This document shows positions 22,320 to 33,518 of a DNA stretch of 64,000 nucleotides, in pieces (the first letter of the stretch is position 1; every line of letters begins with the position of its first letter). Where the stretch lies: the NCBI RefSeq assembly GCF_023898315.1, contig NC_064621.1:534399383-534463382 (forward strand). The letters run 5' to 3'. The DNA comes from Schistocerca nitens. Lineage: Eukaryota > Arthropoda > Insecta > Orthoptera > Acrididae. The notes beneath the pieces are model-generated. The model ran no database searches. It was not told the DNA's origin and saw nothing but the letters and a program-made list of their open reading frames with translations. Both the position numbers and the translations under genes were made by a program.

Positions 22320-23653
22320 GTGATACCTCGTGTAAGGAGGAGAGATGAGTACCATCACGTTTCCGACTTTGATAAAGGTCGGATTGTAGCCTATCGCGAC
22401 TGCGATTTATCGTATCGCGACATTGCTGCTCGCGTTGGTCGAGAACCAATGACTGTTAGCAGAATACGGAATCGGTGTGTTCAGGAGGGTAATACGGAAC
22501 GCCGTGCTGGATCCCAACGGCCTCGTATCACTAGCAGTCGAGATGACAGGCATCTTATGCGCATGGCTGTAACGGATCGTGCAGCCACGTCTCGATCCCT
22601 GAGTCAACAGATAGGGACGTTTGCAAGGCAACAACCATCTGCACGAACAGTTATACGACGTTTGCAGCAGCGTGGACTATCAGCTCGGAGACCACGGCTG
22701 CGGTTACCCTTGACGCTGCATCACAGACAGGAGCGCCTGCGATGGTGTACTGAACGACGAACCTGGGTGCACGAATGGCAAAACGTCATTTTTTCGGATG
22801 AATCCAGGTTCTGTTCACAGCATCGTGTTGGTCGCATCCGTGTTTGGCGACATCGCGGTGTACTCCTCATCGCCATACTGGCGTATCATCCGGCGTGATG
22901 GTATGGGGTGCATTGGTTACAAGTCTCAGTCACCTCTTGTTCGCATTGACGGTACTCTGAACAGTGGACGTTACATTTCAGATGTGTTACGACCCGTGGC
23001 TCTACCCCTTATTCGATCCCTGCGAAACCCTACATTTCAGCAGGATAATGCACGACTGGATGTTGCAGGTCCTTTACGGGCGTTTCTGACCGCCCCCGGT
23101 GGCTGAGTGGTCAGCGCGTCAGACTGTCAATCCTAAGGGCCCGGGTTCGATTCCCGGCTGGGTCCGAGATTTTTTCCGCTCAGCGACTGGGTGTTGTGTT
23201 GTCCTAATCATCATCATTTCATCCCCATCGACGCGCAAGTCGCCGAAGTGGCGTCAAATCGAAAGACTTGCACCAGGCGAGCGGTCTACCCGACGGGAGG
23301 TCCTCGTCACACGACATTACATGACATTACGGGCCTTTCTGGATACAGAAAACGTTCGACTGCTGCCCTGGCCAGCACATTCTCCAGATCTCTCACCAAC
23401 TGAAAACGTCTGGTCAATGGTGGCCAAGCACCTGACTCTTCACAATACGCCAGTCACTACTCTTGATGAACTGTGATATCGTGTTGAAGCTGCATGGGCA
23501 ACTGTACCTTTACACGCCATCCAAGCTCTGTTTGACTCAATGCCCAGGCGTATCAAGGCCGTTATTACGGCCACAGGTGGTTGTTCTGGGTACTGATTTC
23601 TCAGGATCTATGCACCCAAATTGCGTGAAAATGTAATCACATTTCAGTTCTAG
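22320..23653 (+). pseudogene. Tc1 family A transposase, deleted and SINE-disrupted
   Basis: Starts at an ATA in place of the ATG context of the other copies (MIPRVRRRDEYHHVSDFDKG counted from 22320). The two HTH regions follow. Here the T-run before the first Asp is intact (six T), so HEWQNVIFSDESRFC reads in one frame. Soon after GRIRVWRHRG a deletion removes about a dozen codons and shifts frame. FQQDNARLDVAGP (second Asp) follows, then the SINE, then FLDTENVRLLPWP and SPTENVWSM (Glu kept). A stop replaces the Trp in TTLDEL-x, as in copy 2. Confidence 0.87.
23089..23326 (+). repeat. tRNA-derived SINE, family 3
   Basis: The tRNA-like head GGTGGCTGAGTGGTCAGCGC (box A) and CCCGGGTTCGATTCCCGG (box B with T-stem) are followed by an unrelated body with TAATCATCATCATTTCATCC and CCGACGGGAGGTCC. 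A 15-bp duplication with one mismatch flanks it: TTACGGGCGTTTCTG (23074-23088) and TTACGGGCCTTTCTG (23327-23341). Its head resembles that of the SINE at 48382. Confidence 0.92.
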
Positions 23654-23733
23654 TATAATATATTTGTCCAATGAATACCCGTTTATCATCTGCATTTCTC
23701 CTTGGTGTTGCAATTTTAATGGCCAGTAGTGTA

Positions 23734-24930
23734 TTTTGGAAAGGGTTGTAGTGTATTGTACCATACACGAGTGGATTACTTCGTTCTTATTTCGATTTTG
23801 TTTGCAGTGTACGTAAAGTAAAGATTGAAAATAAGAAAAAATAAAAACTGCTTCACTTAGGGTCTCGACCCCACGTTCGTCGGATTACCTTTCTTTCCAC
23901 TGCGCCAACCGCTGCCTAGTAACTACGTTTACATAAATGGCTCACGCCTCACCCGACCCGTACTAAAACTTCTATTTGTCTCAAGATGCTTGGCCATCTG
24001 GAGCTCTCACTTCTGTCACTTGCATTTCTGGCCAAGCCCTACTTATACCATAAATTTGGACGAAATCGGTGATTACGAATAAGCGAGGTCCCCTTGTCAG
24101 TACAGGAATAAAACGCCAGGGGCGCTGCAGTAGACTTGCTTGGCACGAACAATCGACTGAGACTAAGTCGTTCATGCAAAAGGAGCTTAACGTAAAGCTC
24201 TAAATTCCAACACAACGTCTAGAATCCTCAACAACAAAAATGTAAGCAAAACGTATCAAAAAAGCGGTGCAGATTCCAGGGGAGGAGGGGAGAGCACGGA
24301 GTTCGTGACTATCCCTTCCCAAAATTTTGATAAAAGCACTTTTACTTTTATGTATACCAATTCCCAAATTTGTCAGCTAATTTTCAGAGAATGATATACC
24401 ACGAAAGTTAAAGAGTCCCCAGAATGGCAAGGAATTTCAGAAATTACAAGCCAAATTTAATACTGGATATTTCTCAGTTTCTTGGCAAGTTTGACTGGCT
24501 GCAGGAAACATTCCTGTCAGGGAAAGGCGCACATTGCCAGGCTAACCGCTTCCTGCTGCCAGCAACAAAACTGACGTGGTTTGTGGCTCCACAAGTGAAA
24601 CCATTCAGTCGCAGGAAACTGAAAGGCGACACCGAAAATAAGAAGCAAAAAATAACGGGAAGACTGGTTGTGCGAACCTTGGCGGAAACTACTGGAAGTA
24701 ACAGCATTCATCTTATTTCCACATCCACACATCCAGAGCCTGACAATTTGTTTTCACAATCAAAGTGCTGATAATAGTGAGTGTGCATTCCGAGTTTATA
24801 CCGTATATAATATATGATCTTGTTAAGGTCGTGAAGGTCTATTGCTGTGAGTGTCTGCTGCTGTTATAGTTCTTTAATGAAATTTCCAGGAGAAACCTTT
24901 TCAAATGCTGTATTTTTTTGAGCAGTCGTT
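23734..24930. other. Unassigned spacer with a tRNA-like segment
   Basis: At ~23850-23925 the minus strand reads GGTTGGCGCAGTGG (box A-like) and GGGGTCGAGACC (box B-like) about 45 bp apart, probably the head of an old SINE. A 115-residue plus-strand ORF at 24424-24771 has no domain I recognise and sits in unremarkable sequence. Nothing else is supported. Confidence 0.35.
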
Positions 24931-24934
24931 TCCT

Positions 24935-25071
24935 GTCCATCCCCTTCTCCCCCTTCTCTATGTTCATTTTCATCTGACTGTTCAGTAGATTGTCGTGTAA
25001 AAATTGGAAGCAAATGTGTCAACATCTTTTCCTGATGTTTGGTAAAAACGTTTCCCCTTTATTTATTTATT
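24935..25071. repeat. Unit of a ~150-bp tandem array, left of the LINE insertion
   Basis: Contains TTGTCGTGTAAAAATTGGAAG and GTAAAAACGTTTCCCCTTTAT, matching the repeats at 33088-33518. It ends in TTTATTTATT where the minus-strand LINE begins. The right half of the array resumes after the LINE at 32841. Confidence 0.6.
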
Positions 25072-25369
25072 GTTCCGTGGGACTAAATTAAAGAGAAGTC
25101 TCTATGGTCATGGAACGAGTCAATACATGAAATTATAACACGATAGGAGAAACAGATAAAATGAAATATAAGAAACATATTCAGGCGTCAAGTCGTAAGT
25201 TTAAATAAAGAAAATCAACAATGTAACACTGGAATTTGCTTAATTTTCCAGCTCTTCCAGGAGCTCCTCGACAGAATAGAAGCAGTGAGCCATGAGGAAA
25301 CTCTTCAGTTTAGACTTAAAAGTGTTTGGGCTACTGCTAAGATTTTTGAGTTCTTGTGATAGCTTATTG

Positions 25370-28300
25370 GGGCCCAGGAAATGACCTGGGGGGGGGGGGG
25401 TCTCTGCAGACATCATGAGACTCTCGCATAAAATGGGGGTGATACGCGATTACAAGAACTCAGCAAGAGAGTTCTCACAGCCTCTGTCACCTCAATTCTC
25501 CAACTTCCTACCTACACGTGGTGCCCCTGTTAAGCCGAGCAACTCAGCGGAAGGTTGGGTAACCAACCCCAGCGGGAAACTGAGTCGGTGAGCAGATAGG
25601 AGTTGGAGGACAGTGGAAGGCAACGGGAAACCACCACTGAACTATCCCAAGAAAACCCCATGGCTTCGCTCAGCTCAAAATGTTCCGGAGTTTCAAGTTC
25701 CCCGATCGGATCTCCGGGGGGAACGAGGTTGAGAGGAGCTTCACGAAGAGTAAGATAGTGCAAAGAGAAGCACTGCATAGGAACATGGAATGTAAGATCC
25801 ATGAACCATGAAAACTAGACATAGTGAAAAGAGAAATGGAGAAAATTAACATCGACATATTGGGAATAAGTGAAATGAGGTGGACTGGCATGGGAGAATT
25901 TGCTTCGGATGGCCATATGGTGTATTATTCTGGGCACGATAACAACAGAAGTAATGGAGTAGCCTTCATAGTTAGTGATAAAGTGAGAAAAGCTGTGATG
26001 GGATGCAAATATAAAAATGATAGAATGATGTCCATCAGACTTCAAGGTCAGCCCCTCAACATCACAGTAATTCAAGTTTATACACCAACAACCGATGCTG
26101 AAAAGGAAATTATTGACCAGTTCTATGGAGATTTACAAGAATTACCACTGTCAACACCAAAAAGGATATTGTCTTCATAGTTGGAGACTGGAATGCAAAA
26201 GTGGGAAATGAAGCTCTGGAGGGTATAACAGGGAAATATGATCTTGGTACAACAAATGAAGCTGGACAGAGACTCCTAGAATTCTGCCAAGAAAATTCAT
26301 TGATAATTTCTAATACACTGTTTCAACTACCAAAACGACGCCCATATACCTGGACTTCGCCAGATGGTCAACACCGGAACCAAATTGATTACATACTTTG
26401 TAATCAGAGGTGGAAGAGCGCGGTTCAGTCAGCTACAACAAGACCTGGGGCTGACTGCGGATCAGATCATGAGCTCCTGATTGCAAAATTTCGGCTGAGA
26501 CTTCAGAATGTAGCAAAAAGTATCCCAACTTGCAGATACGACCTTAACTCTATACCCTCCGACTATGCTGTAGAGGTACAAAACAGATTTAATGTATTAC
26601 AGCTGGAGGACAAAAGCTCGCAAGAGATGTGGACAGAAGCAGCTAATACTGTCAAGGAGGCCGCAGAGAAACACATTCCCAAGAAAAGGAACAGTAAGAA
26701 GGCTAGATGGCTATCAGTTGAGGCACTGCAAGTTGCAGAAGAACGAAGGAAAGCAAGAGTCAAGGGAGATAGATCAGCTATGTTTGAATTGAATAAAGAT
26801 TTTCAGAAATTAGCTAGAAGAGATAAAAATATATTCTTTAATGAACAGTGCAAGGAAGTTGAAGATAGTAACGTAATGGGGAAGATAAGAGATCTTTATA
26901 AGAAAATTAGAGAACTTAAAGGAAAATTCCAGGCAAAAATTGGAATGATAAAAAATAGAAACGGGAAAGATCTGAGTGAAGCAGAGGATGTTAAGGAAAG
27001 ATGGGCAGAATATGTAGAAGACCTGTACAAGAAAGAACTGCATCATGACAGGGCTCCTACTGCTGATGTTAATGTTAATTTAGAACTAGAGCCAGATATT
27101 TTGGAGAGCGAAATCCAGTGGGCCCTTGAAAATATGGCTGATAACAAAACTAGTGGACATGATGAAATACCAGCAGAATTGTTTAAAGTCAGTGGAAAGG
27201 ATGCAGTGAAAGTGCTGCACTCAATATGTCAAAAAATATGGATCACGCAGCAGTGGCCAGAAGACTGGAAAAGATCAGTATTCAACCCCATTCCAAAGAA
27301 GAAAAATTCTAAAGAATGCTCAGATTACCGAACAATCTCACTTATTTCACATGCTAGCACAGTTATGTTGAATATCTTACAAAATAGACTTCGCCAATAT
27401 CTAGATCGAGAGCTACCAGAAGAACAAGCCGGATTTAGGAAAGGAAGAGGAACTAGAGATCAAATTGCTAACATTCGGTGGATTATGGAAAAAGCGAGAG
27501 AATTCCAGAAAGATGTGTACCTCTGCTTTATTGACTACGTCAAAGCCTTTGACTGCGTCGATCACAACAAATTATGGAACGTACTGAAAAACATGGGTGT
27601 ACCAGATCACCTCATTCATCTGATACGGAGTTTATACCTTGACCAAGAAGCCACGGTGAGAACTATGTGTGGAACAACGAAATGGATAAAGATTCAGAAA
27701 GGGGTCCGGCAAGGCTGCATACTGTCACCGTACTTATTCAGTCTGTATGCAGAACGTGTCATGAGGAATGCGAGGCTAGATGAAGGAGAAACAGGAATTA
27801 AAATAGCTGGAATAAATGTAAACAACCTCAGGTACGCGGATGATACGATCCTGTTGGCAGAAAGTGAAGAAGAATTGAGAACACTCTTACTGAAGGTGAA
27901 AGACGAAAGTGAAAAGGCCGGTCTTATGCTGAATGTGAAGAAAACGAAAATTAGGGCAACTACACCTACCAATTCGTGGGATATAGCAGGAGAAACCATG
28001 GAGATAGTGACCACATTCAGTTATCTCGGTTCCCAGATCTCTGCTGACGGCGACTGCAGCCATGAAATCCGGAGACGCCTGTTGCTCGGTAGACAGGCGA
28101 TGTCAAACCTTGACAAGGTTATAAGGTCCAGAGATATAACACTAGCAACAAAGATCCGTATTGTGAGGTCTATGGTCTTTTGAGTTGTGATGTATGGATG
28201 TGAGACCTGGACCATTAGAAAGGCTGAACGGCGAAGAAGTGACTCCTTCGAATTGTGGTGTTGTAGGAAACTTCTTAGAGTTCCATGGACTGCAAAGAGA

Positions 28301-28607
28301 ACCAACAGATCAATATTGGAGCAAATTAAACCAGATTTCTCCCTGGAAGGTCTAATGTTAAAACAAAAGCTGACCTACTTTGGACACACAATGCGAAGGC
28401 ATGCCTCGCTGGAAAAAACATTAATGCTGGGGAAGATTGAAGGAACTAGAAGGACGTCAGAGGATGAGATGGATCGATGGCATCACAGAAGCAATGTGTT
28501 CCAACCTGGAAGGTCTACGGGAGAAAGTGCAAGACAGGAAAAAGTGGCATGACTTGGTTCATGGTGTCACGAAGAGTCGGAACCGACTAAACGAATAGAG
28601 AGAGAGA
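25370..28607 (+). mobile_element. BovB-like RTE retrotransposon with target duplication
   Basis: A perfect 12-bp duplication, GATAGCTTATTG, flanks it (25358-25369 and 28608-28619), which identifies a single insertion of 3.2 kb into the LINE. The 5' region (25370-25780) is non-coding and contains G- and C-runs. The 3' end carries an (AG)n tail, as in RTE elements. It looks complete or nearly so, and has few lesions compared with the surrounding elements. Confidence 0.88.
25781..28593 (+). pseudogene. RTE endonuclease-reverse transcriptase, three lesions
   Basis: The ORF begins within GTWNVRSM at ~25785. The APE endonuclease keeps DILGISEMRW (Glu), VGDWNAKVGN and SDHELLIAKF. A 1-nt shift at ~26148 separates this from a 660-codon frame (26201-28183). 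RT motif A, FIDYVKAFDCVDH, has its Asp at 27533-27535, and YADD is at 27832-27843; GVRQGCILSPYLF is also present. A stop at 28181-28183 interrupts SMVF-VVMYGCETWT, and a last frameshift near 28452 precedes GITEAMCSNLEG and GVTKSRNRLNE-stop. The C-terminus resembles ruminant BovB strongly. All catalytic residues remain, so the copy is young or recently lost. Confidence 0.88.
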
Positions 28608-28798
28608 GATAGCTTATTGAAAATGGATGCAGTAGAATATTGCACTCCTTTCTGCACAAGAGTCAAGGAAGTGCATTCCACATGCAGATTTGATTTCTGC
28701 CTAGTATTAACTGAGTGAAAGCTGCTAACTCTTGGGAATAAGCTAATATTGCTAACAACAAACGACATTAAAGAAACTATATACTGTGAGGGCACTGT

Positions 28799-28998
28799 TC
28801 AAATGGTTCAAATGGCTCTGAGCACTATGGGACTCAACTGCTGAGGTCATTAGTCCCCTAGAACTTAGAACTAGTTAAACCTAACTAACCTAAGGACATC
28901 ACAAACATCCATGCCCGAGGCAGGATTCGAACCTGCGACCGTAGTGGTCTTGCGGTTCCAGACTGCAGCGCCTTTAACCGCACGGCCACTTCGGCCGG
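28799..28998 (-). repeat. tRNA-derived SINE, family 1
   Basis: The complement shows box A TGGCCGTGCGG, box B GGTTCGAATCC and the tail GAGCCATTTGAACC. It is flanked by a perfect 15-bp duplication, CTGTGAGGGCACTGT (28784-28798 and 28999-29013). It lies within the 3' UTR side of the long LINE. Confidence 0.95.
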
Positions 28999-29091
28999 CT
29001 GTGAGGGCACTGTCAGAATTCCCAGACTATTGAATAAGGGTCGACAAGAGGTTCTCGAACTTACACCACATATAGCTAGAACATCCCGTTT

Positions 29092-30571
29092 TTAAGCCAA
29101 AAATACCCTTTTTGAATCAGAAGAATTACCCCAAAAAATAATACCATACGACATAAGCGTATGAAAATATGCGAAGTAGACTACTTTTCGTGTTGAACTG
29201 TCACTTATTTCAGATACTGTTCTAATGGTAAATAAAGCAGCATTTAGTTTCTGAATAAGATCCTGAACATGTGCTTTCCGCAACAGCTTATTATCTATCC
29301 GAACGCCTAGGAACTTGAACTGTTCCGTCTCACTTATAATATGCCCATTCTCTCTGATCAAAATAACGGTTCTTGTTGAATTGTGAGTTAGGAACTGTAA
29401 AAACTGAGTCTTACTGTGATTTAGCATCAAATTATTTTCCACAAGCCACGAACTTATTTCATGAACTAAATTATTTGATATTATTTCAATATTACACACA
29501 AGATCCTTCACTACCAAGCTGGTGTCATCAGCAAACAGAAATATTTTTGAATCACCTGTAATGTTACAAGGTATATCATTTATATAAATAAGAAACAGCA
29601 GTGGCCCCAGCACTGACCCTTGGGGAACGCCCCACTTAAGTTCCCCATTGGGACTGAGCATCACTACCACTCTCAATATTGTGGAGAATTACCTTCTGCT
29701 TTCTGTTCTTAAAGTAAGAGGCGAACCAATTGTAAGCTATTCCCCTTACTCCATAATGGTCCAACTTCTGGAGTAATATTTTGTGGTCAACACAGTCAAA
29801 AGCCTTAGTTAAATCAAAGAAAACACCTAGCGTTCGCAACCTTTTATTTAATCCGTCCAAACCCTCACAGAGAAAAGAGAATATAGCATTTTCAATTGTT
29901 AAACCATTTCTAAAACCAAACTGTACATTTGACAGCAAATTATGTGAATTTAAATGCTCCAGTAACCTTGTATATACAACCTTCTCGATAACTTTAGTAA
30001 ACACCGATGGCATAGAAATAGGTCTAAAATTGTCATCATTATCTCTGTCTCCCTTTTTATAAAGTGGCTTCACTACCGAGTACTTTAATCGGTCAGGAAA
30101 CCGATCACTCCGAAAGGAAAAGTTACAGATATGGCTAAGTACTGGGCTAACATACATAGAACAATACTTCAGTATTCTGCTAGGTACCCCGTCAGATCCA
30201 TGCGAGTTCTTGGTCTTTAGTGATTTAACTATTAACTCAATCTCCCTCTTGTCAGTATCATGGAGGAGCATTTCAGGTAACAGTCTCGGAACACTTTTTT
30301 CTAAGAGCGCTATATGATTCCCTGTTGGGACTAGGTTTCTATTTAGTTCACCTGCTATATTCAGAAAGTGATTATTAAATACTGTGCATATATGCGACTT
30401 ATCAGTAACACGGACATTCCCACTACGCACTGATTCTATATCCTCGACCTGTCTCTGCAAACCAGCCACTTCCTCTAAGACTGACCATATGGTTTTAATA
30501 TTATCCTGAGACTTAGCTATTCTATCTGCATACCACATACTTTTTGCCTTCCTAATAACATTTTTAAGCAC
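29092..30571 (-). pseudogene. Reverse transcriptase of the long LINE
   Basis: From 30571 a 311-codon frame reads KKGDRDNDDNFRPIS, VQFGFRNGLTIENAI and FFDLTKAFDCVDHKIL (motif A with Asp). A shift near 29640 moves to a 194-codon frame with GVPQGSVLGPLLFLIYINDI, FADDTSLV (the catalytic DD pair), FLGVRIDNKL and SYGIIFWGNSSDSKRVF. Only one frame change across 1.5 kb is needed, so decay is mild. Its job was reverse transcription at a nicked target. The endonuclease part lies beyond the Tc1 insertion at 32209-32828. Confidence 0.85.
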
Positions 30572-30770
30572 CTTACAATACTGTTTGTAATGGGCTGCTG
30601 TTTCTAACGTTCTGATATAATTGCCACTTTGTTCTACAAGATATTCTTATCCCTCTAGTCAGCCACCCAGGCTGCCTGTTTTTCTAGTACCCTCTTTTCA
30701 ACGTTCTAACGGAAAGCAACTTTCAAAGAGCACGAGAAAAGTCTTGAGGAAAGCATTATACACTCCTGGA

Positions 30771-32182
30771 AATTGAAATAAGAACACCGTGAATTCATTG
30801 TCCCAGGAAGGGGAAACTTTATTGACACATTCCTGGGGTCAGATACATCACATGATCACACTGACAGAACCACAGGCACATAGACACAGGCAACAGAGCA
30901 TGCACAATGTCGGCACTAGTACAGTGTATATCCACCTTTCGCAGCAATGCAGGCTGCTATTCTCCCATGGAGACGATCGTAGAGATGCTGGATGTAGTCC
31001 TGTGGAACGGCTTGCCATGCCATTTCCACCTGGCGCCTCAGTTGGACCAGCGTTCGTGCTGGACGTGCAGACCGCGTGAGACGACGCTTCATCCAGTCCC
31101 AAACATGCTCAATGGGGGACAGATCCGGAGATCTTGCTGGCCAGGGTAGTTGACTTACACCTTCTAGAGCACGTTGGGTGGCACGGGATACATGCGGACG
31201 TGCATTGCCCTGTTGGAACAGCAAGTTCCCTTGCCGGTCTAGGAATGGTAGAACGATGGGTTCGATGACGGTTCGGATGTACCGTGCACTATTCAGTGTC
31301 CCCTCGACGATCACCAGTGGTGTACGGCCAGTGTAGGAGATCGCTCCCCACACCATGATGCCGAGTGTTGGCCCTGTGTGCCTCGGTCGTATGCAGTCCT
31401 GATTGTGGCGCTCACCTGCACGGCGCCAAACACGCATACGACCATCATTGGCACCAAGGCAGAAGCGACTCTCATCGCTGAAGACGACACGTCTCCATTC
31501 GTCCCTCCATTCACGCCTGTCGCGACACCACTGGAAGCGGGCTGCACGATGTTGGGGCGTGAGCGGAAGACGGCCTAACGGTGTGCGGGACCGTAGCCCA
31601 GCTTCATGGAGACGGTTGCGAATGGTCCTCGCCGATACCCCAGGAGCAACAGTGTCCCTAATTTGCTGGGAAGTGGCGGTGCGGTCCCCTACGGCACTGC
31701 GTAGGATCCTACGGTCTTGGCGTGCATCCGTGCGTCGCTGCGGTCCGGTCCCAGGTCGACGGGCACGTGCACCTTCCGCCGACCACTGGCGACAACATCG
31801 ATGTACTGTGGAGACCTCACGCCCCACGTGTTGAGCAATTCGGCGGTACGTCCACCCGGCCTCCCGCATGCCCACTATACGCCCTCGCTCAAAGTCCGTC
31901 AACTGCACATACGGTTCACGTCCACGCTGTCGCGGCATGCTACCAGTGTTAAAGACTGCGATGGAGCTCCGTATGCCACGGCAAACTGGCTGACACTGAC
32001 GGCGGCGGTGCACAAATGCTGCGCAGCTAGCGCCATTCGACGGCCAACACCGCGGTTCCTGGTGTGTCCGCTGTGCCGTGCGTGTGATCATCGCTTGTAC
32101 AGCCCTCTCGCAGTGTCCGGAGCAAGTATGGTGGGTCTGACACACCGGTGTCAATGTGTTCTTTTTTACATTTCCAGGAGTG
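30771..32182 (-). mobile_element. Tc1 family B (DD32E) element, copy 1
   Basis: Inverted ends: CACTCCTGGAAATTGAAATA at 30771 and CACTCCTGGAAATGTAAAAA reading inward from 32182, with TA on each side (30769-30770, 32183-32184). Two more copies lie at 56439 and 60339. It interrupts the long LINE between its endonuclease and RT parts. Confidence 0.93.
30916..31938 (-). CDS. Tc1 family B transposase, open 340-residue ORF, second catalytic Asp replaced by Gly
   Basis: I chose the ATG at 31938 (MPRQRGREPYVQL), because the frame upstream is open but not transposase-like. Residues ~13-50 are the first HTH (DFERGRIVGMREAGWTYRRI) and ~85-115 the second, ending NRLHEAGLRSRTPLGR. The catalytic domain has FSDESRF with Asp155, FQQGNARPHV where residue 244 is Gly (codon 31207-31209, GGC; the other two copies have GAC), and SPIEHVW with Glu277. 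Spacing to the Glu is 32 residues. The whole ORF reaches the stop at 30916 without a break. DNA binding might be retained; cleavage should not be. Confidence 0.85.
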   Translation of the reverse strand: MPRQRGREPYVQLTDFERGRIVGMREAGWTYRRIAQHVGREVSTVHRCCRQWSAEGARARRPGTGPQRRTDARQDRRILRSAVGDRTATSQQIRDTVAPGVSARTIRNRLHEAGLRSRTPLGRLPLTPQHRAARFQWCRDRREWRDEWRRVVFSDESRFCLGANDGRMRVWRRAGERHNQDCIRPRHTGPTLGIMVWGAISYTGRTPLVIVEGTLNSARYIRTVIEPIVLPFLDRQGNLLFQQGNARPHVSRATQRALEGVSQLPWPARSPDLSPIEHVWDWMKRRLTRSARPARTLVQLRRQVEMAWQAVPQDYIQHLYDRLHGRIAACIAAKGGYTLY

Positions 32183-32208
32183 TATTTATCGTCAACTGCA
32201 TCAGCACT

Positions 32209-32828
32209 TTAAACATCTTGCCACTCTTGTTCCTTGATAAGGTTTACAAAGGTCTCTACAACAACTGGATCAGTTTTCCTAAACAGTTGATAACTATATT
32301 TAACATGTGTTGCAGCACAAAAATCTTTTAGAGTTAAAATTTGTGCTTCATGATCTGAAAGGCCATTCACCTTTTTGCTAACAGAATGCCCTTCTAGTAA
32401 TGAGGAATGAACAAAAATGTTGTCTATGGTTGTTCTACTGTTTCCTTGCACTCCCGTTGGAAAGAATACGGTTTACGTAAGATTATATGAATTAAGGAGG
32501 TCTACCAGCATCCTTTTCCTTGCACAATCACCTATACAATTAATATTTGAAGTCACCACATATAACTAATTTTTTTGGATTTCCTATAAAGTGAACCAAG
32601 AACCTCCTCTAGCTTTAGCAAAAATGTTGTGAAATCGGAGACTGGGGATCTATAAATAACAACAGTTAGAAGTTTAGCTCCACTAAATTTAACCACACCT
32701 GCACAACATTCAAACACCTTTCCAGTGCAGTACTTTGAAACATCAACTGACTCAAATGGGATGCCGTTTTTCACATACATGGCTACTCCCCCACACCGCA
32801 AAGAGCTCCTAGAAAAGCTGCCAGCCAA
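32209..32828 (-). pseudogene. Endonuclease domain of the long LINE
   Basis: Minus-strand frames read GSFSRSSLRCGGVAMYVKN, KLLTVVIYRSPVSDFTTFL, then NINCIG, and after a shift QGNSRTTIDNIFVHSSLL and VNGLSDHEAQI (the SDH motif of APE-type endonucleases). The first part of the domain is absent because the element is 5' truncated at ~32840. It follows the tandem array on the right and the Tc1 copy on the left. Confidence 0.8.
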
Positions 32829-32882
32829 CCTGTTTCCTGGTATTTATTATTACATATGTATTTATATGTGTAGTATATTACA

Positions 32883-33076
32883 GCCGGACTGGTGGCCGAG
32901 CGGTTCTAGGCGCTACAGTCTGGAACCGTGCGACCGCTACGGTCGCAGGTTCGAATGCTGCCTCGGGCATGGATGTGTGTGATGTCCTTAGGTTAGTTAG
33001 GTTGAAGTAGTTCTAAGTTCTAGGGGTCTGATGACCTCAGAAGTTAAGTCCCATGGTGCTCAGAGCCATTTTTTGC
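32883..33076 (+). repeat. tRNA-derived SINE, family 1
   Basis: Box A TGGCCGAGCGG, box B GGTTCGAATGC, body TCCTTAGGTTAGTTAGGTTG, tail AGAGCCATTTTTTG. Perfect 11-bp duplication AGTATATTACA at 32872-32882 and 33077-33087. Inserted in the tandem array. Confidence 0.95.
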
Positions 33077-33087
33077 AGTATATTACA

Positions 33088-33518
33088 AAAATATATTGCC
33101 TATCTCCGTACAAATGTTCATTAGAGTATCATGTAAAAATTGGAAGTAAATCACCCAAGAACTTCTCGAGATTTGTGGCAACAACGCTTCCTCATTTATA
33201 TACTACATATGTATGTACCTATTACATATATTACAAAAATATCTAGCCTATCTGCCCTTGTTCGTCCGTATGTTAGATTATCGTGTAAAAATTTGAATCA
33301 AATCGGTCCAGAACACTTCGATGTTTGAGGTTACTACGCCTCTTCTTTATATATTACATATATATGTAAATATATTATACACATCACAAAAATATACAAC
33401 CTACATCCATCCGACCGTTCACTAGACTATCGTGTAAAAATTTGTAGTAAGTCGGCCAAGAGTTTTTCGAGATTTTCGGTAACAACGTTTTCCCTTTATG
33501 TATTACGTATGTATTTCT
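33088..33518 (+). repeat. ~150-bp tandem array, about three units
   Basis: The anchor ATCGTGTAAAAATTTG recurs near 33128, 33279 and 33429, spacing ~150 bp, with TATTACATATRTATGTA between units and GGCCAAGARCTTCTCGAGAT-like text inside each. Units are only moderately alike. The array continues on the other side of the long LINE (24935-25071) and is cut on the right by the RTE at 33519. Confidence 0.65.

Larger units (their letters stand above)
22092..23731 (+). mobile_element. Tc1 family A element, copy 3, carrying a SINE
   Basis: Ends CACTACTGGCCATTAAAATT at 22092 and its complement at 23731, each with TA (22090-22091, 23732-23733). Longer than copies 1 and 2 because a 238-bp SINE sits inside the transposase gene. 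Confidence 0.92.
25072..32840 (-). mobile_element. Long non-LTR retrotransposon (Jockey/CR1-like) with three nested insertions
   Basis: Orientation right to left. Endonuclease part 32828-32209; RT 30571-29092; C-terminal tail and 3' UTR 28795-28620 and 25357-25072. Insertions: a Tc1 element (30771-32182), a SINE (28799-28998) and a BovB-like RTE (25370-28607). The coding sequence resumes across each. The TATTTATT-type sequence at both outer ends is a likely target duplication inside a tandem array. The endonuclease start is missing, so it is slightly 5' truncated. Confidence 0.8.

Noticed and set aside
23089..23165. Functional tRNA gene
   Set aside because: It is the head of a SINE with target duplications; the acceptor stem does not close.
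24424..24771. 115-residue ORF
   Set aside because: No domain, no start context or splice signals; an equally long antisense ORF overlaps it.
31717..32331. 204-residue plus-strand ORF
   Set aside because: Antisense shadow of the Tc1 family B transposase and its 5' region; the same shadow appears at 56329-56904 and 60292-60804.
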